Assembly: GCA_032629725.1 (NCBI GenBank)
Contig: JAFEVB010000036.1
Coordinates: 868,001 to 932,000, forward strand
DNA: 64,000 bases
Source: Gremmenia infestans
Lineage: Eukaryota > Ascomycota > Leotiomycetes > Helotiales > Hamatocanthoscyphaceae
Direction: 5' to 3'
A model generated the notes under the pieces. The model ran no database searches, had not been told where the DNA came from, and worked only from the letters and a program-made list of their open reading frames with translations. Shown here in pieces: positions 1 to 9,661 of the stretch (within the stretch, counting starts at the first letter, position 1; each line of letters begins with the position of its first letter). A program made the translations under genes and the position numbers.

Positions 1-412
1 ATGAGTAAGTGCCACTTTTTGTGTCTAGCATAGGGAAGCATAATAAAGATTCTTAAGGGCTTAAATTAATAGACCTTCTGTGGGGAAGGCCGAAAAACAC
101 AGTAGTCGACACATCACCGCACTTGGAACAGCCAGATCGATATGATAGAATAAGATCTCTCTGGTGATCATTTTTGCCGTAGTCATTATTCTATCATACA
201 ACCTCCCTAGCTCACTATAGAAATCAAAGAACGCCAAACCAACCATCCCCAAGTTTTGGAAAAGCGAAAGAAAGTATGCATCCATCTATCCGAAGATCCA
301 CTTTTAGACGTCTTTTGCCCAGATTTTGAATGCCTGAAATGCAATCCCCAGATGGATTGATGCTAATGCAAAGAAGAAATTGTTTTGGCCATCCAGTTCG
401 AAATCAAAATCT
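1..412. other. 3' flank of homocitrate synthase, no gene seen
   Basis: No open frame here has the composition or any motif of a real protein. The stretch lies directly downstream of the homocitrate synthase stop codon on the minus strand and probably holds its 3' untranslated region. Confidence 0.5.
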
Positions 413-2369
413 TTATGCCGTAACACTATCGTTTGCCTTCTTGGCAAGGGGTATCTCAGCTGCAATATCCAGCTCCTTCTTCTCAGGGACATCAGTCTCC
501 TTCTCCTTCTGAGCCAGCACTGCTCGCTCTTCGTCAGTCATGTTAGGAAGCAGATCAGCGGTCTTAGCCTTTCCGAGCTTGAGGTTTCGGTGGAAAGCTC
601 GGATGATGGAGTCGGCGTCGTCGATGGCGATGGGCCTAATGTCAGCAAGCGCCTTGATGGATGCTGTGCACTCCTTATATTGTGCGTCAGTCATTTCGAT
701 TTGCAGTTGGGCTGCTCGCGACTTGATAGCATTCCATCCGGTTAGACGCGAGGCAAAGTGCACATATCGGGTCAAGCCGAAATCGGCAGGGTTGATAATT
801 TCGTAGGTCGAGGGGTTATTAAGGATGGCCTTGGCGTGCTAGATAACAGGCGAGTTAGTTATCTCCTTTTCTAGAGTGTTTCTAGGGCAGAGGAAGAACA
901 AGTTCCGTGTAAGGAGGTATCCGAGAAAAAGTTGACGGAATGAACTTGCATGCATGCACAGGCGAATTTAAGCGAATTTTAGCGCATGCATGCACGTGAC
1001 TTCACCCCGCCAACTTCTTCTCGGGTGGAGAGAGGAGTAGTTGGAGGATATATTATTCAAAATGATGGGGAAAAGGAGTGTAATGAATCGACTGACCACG
1101 CCAGCTTTATGCGTGAAGGCACTGTAGCCAGTGATGTAGTTGTTGAATGGAATGTTGACTTCGACGGCTTGAGCAACAAGATCCTCAATGTCCTTGAGCT
1201 TGTGCAACTTGTACTTTCCCTTGACATAATCTCTGTCTGCAACGATCATACGTGCCATCAATCCACCGAGAGGAGTAATGCCATTTCGCTCACCGATACC
1301 CAATACTGAGGTATCGATGTGAGTAGCACCGGCCTCCAAAGCACAGTATGCATTCGCAATGGCACAGCCCGTATCATTGTGGAAATGCGTCTCAATGTCA
1401 CAGCTGACGACACCACGCAGAGTCCGGATCAAGTCATAAACTTGTCTTGGGGATGCACAACCGACAGTGTCCGCAATACCGACGCGGTTAACACCGATCT
1501 TGTCGACGGTGGAGTAAATTGAGAGCAGATCCACGAGATTTGATCGGAAAGAGTCCTCGCTGGAAAATCTGATTTCGATGTTATGCGACTTGACGTAGTT
1601 AATGACTTCAATTGCGGTGTTTGTAATGTAGGTCATGTCCTTGCCGTGAGAGTGTTCCATAAGATATGAAGAAGTACCGATGACGACGTCACTTAGACAT
1701 TTGTTAGCATGATCCACGATAGCAAGTTTCAGTACTTACACTCCATCAACACCGGTCTGGACCGCGATCCTGGCATCGTCCATATGGCATCGAATATGGG
1801 TGAGAATCTACCCCACTTTAGCAATTGAGCGCCGTGTACGAAAAAATACGCCACAAACCTTGGCCTTCAATCCCAGCTTGCAAATTGCCTCGCAATCAAG
1901 TCTTGATTGCTCAGATGCAGCAGGTGAAGTCAATTCGATCTGATTCCTCCACATCAGCATGCAATTGGAACACCTTAGTATATTTTATGACTCACATAGT
2001 CCACGCCAAAATCATCGAGAGCCTTAGCGATCTCAATCTTCTTCGGGAGGTCAAAGAAGGCATTGGCGAACTGTTCACCTTCTCGTAGAGTGCTCTCGAT
2101 AATCTTGAAGTTGTTGACATTGCTCAAGAAATCGCCGACTGGTTGGTATGGGTTCGATCGGTGTTGATGTGGGTTTGATTTGGTCTGAACCGCGGTGAAA
2201 CCAGCGTGTTGTCCTTGAACTATTAGATACGCTCCTGCAAAGATGGATTGTAATTCTCACCATTGGTACCGTTGGATCCATTGGATCCATTTGTGCCATT
2301 TGAAGTGCCATTGGTATGACCATTGCCATTGGCATTGGCGGCAGCCTCTGGTTCGCAAGAGGGGCACAT
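413..2369 (-). CDS. LYS20: Homocitrate synthase (aminoadipate lysine pathway)
   Basis: Condenses acetyl-CoA with 2-oxoglutarate to homocitrate, the first committed step of fungal lysine synthesis. Six exons fit: 2369-2261, 2213-1996, 1939-1859, 1807-1740, 1691-1097 and 838-413, giving 498 residues, normal for the family. The DRE-TIM metallolyase core is plain: STLREGEQFANAFF in exon 2 (catalytic/metal-binding end of strand 1), GIADTVG near residue 230, and HFHNDTG at 261-267 whose histidines bind the divalent metal. The last junction joins HKAGV to HAKAIL. I chose the ATG at 2369 because MCPSCEPEA followed by an Asn/Gly-rich linker is typical of fungal homologues; longer frames upstream lack support. 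Intron 5 is 258 nt, far longer than its neighbours. A TGACTC half-site of the Gcn4/CPC1 type lies at 2551-2556 upstream, which would suit general amino-acid control, but this is only a motif match. Confidence 0.93.
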
Positions 2370-3136
2370 AGTTGGTAGCTGTATGTGGCGGTCGCGGAGA
2401 GAGAGGGTTTCAATTGAAGTATATGTTTCCGAAATGGGAGGGCGTGATGAGGTGGTAGTAGTTATTGTTGTTCTTGAATATGGAAGAGAGTAGAAGTGAA
2501 ATTTCAAAGGCGAGATTCCGGATACTTAAAGGCCCAGTTAGTGAGTGTTATGACTCTTTGCTTGCTTCGACTGTGGGGGAGAGCAAGGAAAAAAGGGTGG
2601 AAAATTGAAAGCGGGGTGGGGGAGGGAACGCCGATGACCGCTGCTGCTAAGAATTAGTAAGGAAAAAGATCAGCCTGTGATTGGCTGGGAACTAAAACTC
2701 CTCAGTGACCTCACTTCACTCACAGCGAGCAGCGGTGAAGCGCGCATGGCTTTTGAGGTACGGTATTGGGAAAAAATCCCCATGAAATTTTTTAATGCAG
2801 GTCAAATTGTCGGTCGGGGAGGGCGCATATAATCCGGGTTTTCCCTACTGCCTACTGGCTGGCTTGCTTGCTTGGCGCATCAAAGATTGTTTTATCCGCG
2901 GGGATGTCTGATTGCCCCATAAGAATTGCAAAGGGGTAGTGACCCAAAATAGATTACATCCCGATGAATACACATAGAGTAGTAGTATTTTCACAGGAAA
3001 AGCAAATCACATCTCCCGGTAGTCATAGTATGTCCATAGCAATGTCTTATTTTGTTTTACACATGCGCAGAGTTATTTAATAAACCTAACCCTCCGTTGA
3101 TTATCACTTCATCCCGACTCTCTAATCTCCATCAAA
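2370..3136. promoter_or_regulatory. Intergenic: homocitrate synthase promoter and Sec31 3' flank
   Basis: No coding frame is supported. The half near 2370-2760 is the presumed minus-strand promoter of homocitrate synthase and includes TGACTC at 2551-2556, a possible CPC1/Gcn4 half-site. The half near 3136 would hold the 3' end of the Sec31 transcript. Confidence 0.4.
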
Positions 3137-6100
3137 TCAAGGAGTTACTTTGCTCATGCTCACCAAACGTTTGACGCCCACCTATATATTGTTAGCGAAT
3201 GTGCAGGAATAGAAATAATCAGAGGCCTACCATCCAGTTTCCACACTCGTCAGTCTTCTCACGCTGGATATCAACCTGCAATCGTGCAGCAACATCATAG
3301 TTCTTTGCGTTTAGTGCCTCAGCAAGCTCACTTAACCTCGCGACGGTTTCTGGCTTCACGAGTTCCTCGTTATTCAGATGATCGAAGAGAATATGAAGTC
3401 GCTTCTGCGTGTCCTTGACTTGAGCAGTGAAAGAAGGCGGCGCTTTGGAGGCAACTCGCTGCATATCACCGCTGAAGATGTCAACCATTCGCTGAGCCGA
3501 TGCAGAAATATGTGATCTATCCCCACTTGGATGCTTTGGCTTTACCGGAGTAGCAGGTGTGGCAGATTTGGGGGGTGGGCCAGTTGGTGGTCGAGAGCTT
3601 GGTGGTGGCCCCTGAGAAGCTGGCGGTGGGCCTTGGTTCTGGAATTGAGAAGGTGGCTGATTATGGTCATATGGTTGGGAGAACTGGCTTTGTGGTGTAT
3701 GCAATGGCGGGGCACTAGGAGCGTAAGGATTAGCTGGTGGCGGTGGTCTATTGCCAGCTTGAGGTGGTGGGGCCACTTGAGATTGAGGTGTTGGTGGTTG
3801 TGAATACTGCTGTGCGGCTGGCGAAGGGGCGTATCTGTTGGAAGGCGGTGGCCCTGCCGGTGATGCATTATATGGGGATGCACCTCGGGGAATGGTTGGT
3901 GGGAGACCATAGTGCTGGGCGGGTGAGCTAGCTGTTGGAGCTGGGGCATACTGATTTGCAGCAGAGGATGGTCTTGGCTGGAAAGGGTGGGGAGGGCCAC
4001 TCGTTAGCGGAGAGGTCATACGGGGAGGAGCTAATCCTTTTGGTGGTGGAGGAGGTGGAGTGGGAGTTGCTCTGACGCCATAGGGATTTGCTGGTGGTGG
4101 CATGGAAAAGTTTTGTTGGTTGGGGAATGGAGCTGGGGTGGTAGAGGGCGTGGCTCTTCTTGGTGGCTTAGAGACCATGGGAGTATCATTCCAGTTCATC
4201 ATATCCTTTGCCTTGGAGGGCGGCGGTGCCGAAGGGGTCGTGTTCCTTGGTGGTCCAGTGGGTGGTCCTCCAAAAGACTGAGTAGGTGCCCCATAACTGT
4301 TCGGGGGAGGAACACTACCAAAATTGGATCCGTAACTTTGCCCATAACCTTGCTGTCCTTGCTGCGGTTGTTGATATGGTTGCTGGGGAGCATATGCATT
4401 AGATGGTGGTGCGTATGGGTTCGACACGGGGGTAGATGCCGGTGGTGCAAAATTGTTTTGGGCTGGGCGCGCAGGCGCTGCAGCGGGAGGCTGGTAGCCA
4501 ATACCAGGTTGTGGGCGCGAAGAATTTCTTACGGATGCTGGCTGTTGCTGTTGAGCTGTTCTTGGTGCCGCCTTTCTCGACGCAAGTTTCACCCGGCTTC
4601 GAGCAACTTCGGCGGCCGGGTATTGCGTTGGCAAGAGATCCAGGTATCGCTCTGCAATAGACAGATGTCCATGAGCGGCAACAATGTCAGCATACTCGTT
4701 GTATTTGTCGTACAATGGCGCGAGCTTCCAGCCAGTAGTTAAACCTTGTTCATTATCCTGGAATTTGGTCACGTCTCGGAAGACTGTCACCTTCTCAATG
4801 AAGTTCTGCAGAACACGTGCGTGAACAGAAAAGGACGAGTCTTCGCTACGATCTTCGATGCCTGCCTTCTCTGCGTCCTGCAATTCGGCAATCCAGATAG
4901 TGATGACCTTCTCAAGTTTTGACCCAACCAAGTAGCAGAATGAGGCATCTTTGGGATTTCCAGTTTCTATAATTCGATCGCCAAGAGCTTCACACAAGTC
5001 CGGGAATTCGCTCGGGTCCGCATAGGTGCACAATGTGGCCATGGTTTCCTTCCAGTTTGAGAGGTCCGCATTGTAGACAATATCCCAGAGATTCTTGCCG
5101 ATAACTGAGGATAGTAGGCGCAAATAGTTAGGCCCTGTCGACTTCTTGGACAGATACACAGACTGTGCCTTCTCGAGTAATTCCTTGCCTCCGCAATTTG
5201 CGATAATCAACGCATCCGCAATCTTGTCCTCCTTCAAACAGATAGTCATTGCCTTCTCAAACTGCCCAAGCATCAAAGCTTTTGTAATCTGCTTTTCCGA
5301 GGCAGAATCCGCTTCAGAGAACAAGTGGAAGGGGTTGTCAGTCTTTGCTCCTTTCGTTGCCGCTATTGTTGATAGAAAGTCGTCACCATCTACACCATCT
5401 GAGAATAGTGTAGACAATCGACTGTTCTTCGACGCAGTTCCATTAGCGTCTTCAGTAGTTCCATCGGTCTTCTCTTCCAGATCAAGCCCAGCAATACCGT
5501 TAGCAGCTTCTTCCACTTGGTCTGAAAAGCCCAAATATTCGGTAACCTTTTTGCGGGGATTATCTGAGATCAGTGTTTCAATAACCTTCCAGTCTGCCTT
5601 CTCTTGTTCAGATTTGGCTTCAGATATGTGCGATTCACAAATGCTACCAATATTTCCGGATAGGAGGGCTTTTTCGAAGGTCTCGGTGGCTGACCCAATG
5701 TCAGAGTCGACGGAGAAGTTTGAAATTTGGATCTTGGATGATCGATGTTGACCAGCAACGGTTGGCAGCAGACCAAAGCTTACCAGCTTTCCTCCAAAGC
5801 CGAAAGAAGCACCCGCAGGTCGCTCGAGCCATTTCGGGGCTTTCTTCAAGGAGAAAGAAGCTCCCTGTGGTTGAGTCTGGGCTTTTGTGAAGAAATCCTC
5901 TCCGTCTACAGGACCCTGAACAGGAGCCTGCGTAGAAGTAGAATTGGTATTTTGGAGAGTCTGTATTGAAATCTTGCCGTCAAAAGAAGCTGTTGCAGAC
6001 AAAGCAGGATTGTGAGGATTGAACCTTGTTTGAAAAGTCCAGTTTGTGACTTCGGGGAATTCGCCAAGGCGCTCCCCAGTTTGTGGGTTCCAGACTATCG

Positions 6101-6998
6101 TTCTGTTATCCTTTCCACAAGACAATAACAGGTCGCTATCCAGCTGGCACCATGAGAGTGAGAGGATGCCCTGGTCATGGCCTGCCAGTGTGCGCTCGGG
6201 GGCGTTCGAGTTTCGCAAGTCCCATAATAGAATGACTGGGCTCGAATCGTCAGGGGTTGCGGTAAGAAGCTTCGTAGCATTGTTTGGATCCCAAGCAATT
6301 GCTCCCACGGCCTTTCGATTGTTGTTCAATGTGAGAGAGGCCTTCTTGGTCTTCAGATCCCACACAGTGACAAACCCACCGCTTCCTCCAGTTGCCAAAA
6401 TATGAGGGACCTTCCTATTCCAAGCCACACACTCAAGATCATCTGCACGGGCCGCAGCCGTACCCAGTCTGAAAGGGTTCGAGATGTCGTTGATGTCGTA
6501 AATAAACAGCTCACCCTTAGTGCCAGCTGTCGCGAGGATTTGAGGCTTTAGAGGATTGAATTGGAGAGATTTGATAGCGCCTGAGTGTTTTGTGGTTCGT
6601 GACATAAATGCATCTTCGCCCCCTTTTATGAGCTTCTCAGCATCCCACAAATCTAGAGAGCCATTCTCAAGTGCCCCAGCGATTATCCCCCGTGGGTGCT
6701 CTGCGTTCGCAGGTCCCCAAGCAATATCATGAAATCTATATCAGAAATCTAGTCAGAACGGGGTCCACAGAGGCGCAAAAGGGGTTAAGTACCTTGAATC
6801 CGTGCTAATGCTTGCAATAGGCTGAAGCTCAACACCTTGCTCGAGGTCGTCCAGGCTCAAGTCCCAGAGCTCCAGCTTTGTTTCATCAGAGAAATCTGCG
6901 TCAACTGCTCCAGCTCGAGTTCCAGTTACCACCAAAGGCAAATCAGAACCAGGCGACCAGGCAAATGCCGCGCAGCGAGGTATCTCTCGTAGCCGCAT
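3137..6998 (-). CDS. SEC31: COPII outer coat protein Sec31
   Basis: Forms, with Sec13, the outer cage of COPII vesicles leaving the endoplasmic reticulum and stimulates Sar1 GTP hydrolysis. Exons 6998-6793, 6735-3231 and 3181-3137 give 1251 residues, the usual size. The order is classical: N-terminal WD40 propeller (about residues 1-340, repeats such as ILATAGTKGELFIYD and VTVWDLK), an alpha-solenoid ACE1 region (about 470-730), a long Pro/Gln/Tyr-rich linker (about 790-1130) that binds Sec23 and stimulates Sar1, and a conserved C-terminal helical domain ending ECGNWMVGVKRLVSMSK. The final 45-nt exon was found by matching that tail: the donor follows ATG of WM and the acceptor is at 3182-3183. 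The start MRLREIPRCAAFAWSP is the standard Sec31 N-terminus. It is divergent from the RRM gene, with 293 bp between start codons. Confidence 0.95.
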
Positions 6999-7291
6999 GT
7001 TGATGTGTGTCTAAAGTCCAATGCGAGCTCAGGTATGGTTATAAGTTTGGCGCAGAGTTGAGAGATAGATAGAGATTTGAACTACGGACTCGCAATTGGA
7101 AGATGGGAGCGCGACGTCCTGGTCGTTGGTGTAAGAGTTGGGTTAAAGTTAGAGACAGATTCCCCATACGAGTATCAAAAACACGGCTCCACCACAATCC
7201 GTCCACGTGACTTGAACCTTGAATTATTTCTATGGCATCCCCGATTGTCTTTGAGAAACATGCGCCATCGAAAACTCATAAAATTCCAGCA

Positions 7292-7864
7292 ATGACGGAT
7301 CAAGCAAGATGGAAAGCTACCGTCTATGTCGGTGGCCTGGCGGCGATGATTACCATGGAAAATCTTGAAGCTGCGTTTCTACCTTTTGGAGAAATTGCCG
7401 ATGTCTCTCTCCCGTAAGTGTTCTTCGAGTCAAAGTGACAAGATCTGTAGAGCTAATATTCATAGTAAACCTGAAGGACCCAACTCAATGGAGTCCCACC
7501 GGGGTTTTGGCTACGTGGAGTTTGAGGATCCAGAGGACACCAAAGAAGCTATCGACAATATGGACCAGTCTGAGCTATTCGGAAAAGTCATTAAAGTCTC
7601 AGCCGCGAAGCCCCCGAAAAACGTCAACGAAGGTCTAGGAAGCAAGACGGCCTTATGGGAGCAGGTGGGTTATCCATTCGTTTCCAGTACTGTGGTTGTT
7701 TGCTGATTATGTGAATTTAGGAGGGTTGGCTTGCAGAGAACGCTGTGAGTGAGGAGGACAAGACAGCTGCAGACAGAGCGAGAGCAGTTGCAGAAGACAG
7801 ACCTGAAGATCCAATGCAAGGCTTGGAAGGTCTGGATGTGGCGGGACCCGCAGCACCAGCGTGA
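7292..7864 (+). CDS. RRM protein resembling the N-terminal half of cyclophilin E (PPIE)
   Basis: Three exons (7292-7413, 7466-7664, 7721-7864) encode 154 residues. One RNA-recognition motif fills the front: RNP2-like VYVGGL and RNP1-like RGFGYVEFE, followed by IDNMDQSELFGKVIKVSAAKP, which closely follows the human PPIE RRM. The tail has a Trp-containing segment (ALWEQEGWLAEN) and an acidic end that also mirror the PPIE linker, but the gene stops before any prolyl-isomerase domain. PPIE is spliceosome-associated, so a nuclear RNA-binding role is inferred. The start at 7292 sits just before the RRM; an in-frame ATG at 7232 would add 20 residues. Confidence 0.85.
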
Positions 7865-8318
7865 TGGGAGGTCAAGAGGGGTCAATACTCCCAACTTATA
7901 TTTATGCATATCCGAGGCGTTATGGATGCACGGGGACTGTCTAGGCTTTGGAAAAAAGGATCGTCATAGTACTTCAATCCGGAATACAGGACATTGCAAT
8001 GTCTTGGGTTGAGCGAGTAAATACACTTGATAGCGGACTATCTCGACATTTGGGCAAGCTCACCAGTATTTCTAGAAAACAAGCATACTCTGTGGCTCCC
8101 TCACTTGATACTAGGACCCTATCAAGGCTTGAAACTCAATGTATAGTTCTCAAATAACTTCGAGATAACCAGAAGATGCTCGCCACGTTTTGATTGAGAC
8201 GAAGTCAGGCTTGCTTGATTTGTACACCTCAGCCACCGAATGCAATTCTTCTCGTAATTCCACGCAATCTAATCTACACCCTTCACGTATCGCTCCTCCC
8301 GCCTTATTAAAACCCTTC
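7865..8318. other. Convergent intergenic region, no gene seen
   Basis: It lies between the stop codons of two converging genes and presumably holds both 3' untranslated regions. The short frames here have no recognisable features. Confidence 0.4.
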
Positions 8319-8762
8319 CTATTCGCCCCTGTTTTGACGGTTGAGACGCATCGTCTTGTCGACGACGAGTTTTCGGCCCAGGGAGTAGAACGCAGCTCCA
8401 ACGGCAATGCCCACGACAACTCCTAAACATAATTTAGCACTGCGCATGTATATTGAGTAGCAGTCGGCATACCAAGGGGGATCAACTCCGGGGGAATTCT
8501 CTTGAGAGCGCGTAGGCGCTGACTGATAGTGTGAGCTGCAATAGCAATAGATCAGCAATGAATCTTCTTCTTCCATGCTCCTATCAATCAATTGAATTGT
8601 TTCACTGCATCCCGAGCCGTCCGAAACGTATGTACACTGGATTTACGTACCGCTGTGCTCCTCCTTCTGCGAATTCAAGCATCGTCAGTGTCGGAAAACA
8701 AGGCTTCTCGCTCCAGAACTTACAGGCACAGGCCTCATCATCCTCATGGTAGGTCGGAACAT
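8319..8762 (-). CDS. MLRQ/NDUFA4-like (B12D family) small mitochondrial membrane protein
   Basis: Four small exons (8762-8724, 8666-8651, 8535-8473, 8422-8319) join in frame to a 73-residue protein. It begins MFRPTMRMMRPVP, continues through a basic helix (ISQRLRALKRIPPELIPL) and has one glycine/alanine-rich membrane segment (GVVVGIAVGAAFYSLGRKL) with a short basic tail. The pattern of helix, PxLIPL, then a single GxxxGxxxY membrane span is that of NDUFA4/B12D proteins, first assigned to complex I and in mammals now placed in cytochrome c oxidase. Exon 2 is only 16 nt. The gene is divergent from COX6b 250 bp away. The family call rests on remembered pattern; the exon chain is strong because every junction is canonical and the sum is in frame. 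Confidence 0.72.
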
Positions 8763-9012
8763 CCTAAGAGCAAGAGTTGGCTGCATTTTGGTTGATTTGC
8801 AGGGCCGATTCGATTTCGTAGGATCTTTTGATGTTGCAAGAGTGAACGGAAATGGCCTGAGACTCCCACGTTCTGCTAGCGCGGTTCGAGCTCCACTCCA
8901 CCTCTCCCATAGCCGACAGAATCTCGAGACGACCTCGACCTAAACCTCCCAACTCCTTCACCAATTGATCCTCCTCCAGACTCTCAACTCTTCTCGAACC
9001 TCTACCGCAAAT
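8763..9012. promoter_or_regulatory. Divergent promoter of two respiratory-chain genes
   Basis: These 250 bp separate the start codons of the MLRQ-like gene (minus) and COX6b (plus). A CCAAT box at 8961-8965 is the kind of site bound by the HAP/CBC complex, a known regulator of respiratory genes in fungi; whether it works here is inference. Confidence 0.45.
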
Positions 9013-9493
9013 ATGTCTGACAGCGAGGAACGCGAGACCAAGCCCTTCAAGTTCGTTACAGGTAAGCTTGCAGTTCCTGCCCGCCCGGATAAATGGCCTG
9101 ATTTGCTGACTTCTATCTAGCTGGTAATTGCTCTCTCCTACTGAAGCTCAAGCTTCCCAAACTGATGCATATATACAGGATTTGATGCCCGCTTCCCGAA
9201 CCAGAACCAGACCAAGCACTGCTGGCAAAACTATGTCGACTACCACAAGTGCATCTTAGCCAAGGGCGAGGACTTTGCTCCATGCCGCCAAGTATGTTGG
9301 ATGTGAATGGATAAGGAATGTTGTTCTAATGGGTATACAGTTCTTTTTGGCTTACCGATCATTGTGCCCAAGTGCCTGGTGCGAGAGATGGGATGAGCAG
9401 CGAGGTCAGTATTTCCAGTAGCATCTTGTTACAGGTAGAGACTGACCATATGATACAGAAAAAGGAACCTTCCCTACTCGCCTTGATCAGTAA
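9013..9493 (+). CDS. COX12: Cytochrome c oxidase subunit VIb (Cox12/Cox6b)
   Basis: Peripheral intermembrane-space subunit of complex IV that helps hold the dimer. Exons 9013-9061, (9121-9123), 9179-9291, 9341-9404 and 9459-9493 give 87 residues, or 86 if the 3-nt exon is skipped. The twin cysteine fold is intact: FDARFPNQNQTKHCWQNYVD, then HKCILAKGEDFAPCRQFF (CX9C and CX10C type pairs) and the usual WCERWDEQREKGTFP end. The stretch between exon 1 and the FDARFP exon can be one 117-nt intron, or two introns of 59 and 55 nt flanking the triplet CTG, which has AG before it and GTAATT after it; the second reading gives TAGFDARF instead of TGFDARF. Confidence 0.95.
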
Positions 9494-9661
9494 ACAATCA
9501 GCGTACACAATGGGGGGTGGACTTTTGATCGCGAGGGAGGAGCAGGTTTCACTAGGGCCGTGTACCATACTAGTCAGATGCGAATTGATAGAGGAACTCG
9601 ATTGAATGTCTGACTACGTTTCGACGTGATGTAGATACTGTACATGCAAAGAGAACTGTTC

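Noticed and set aside
4113..4742. 209-codon Trp/Arg/Gly-rich frame on the plus strand
   Set aside because: Antisense of the Pro/Gln-rich linker of Sec31, which explains the composition.
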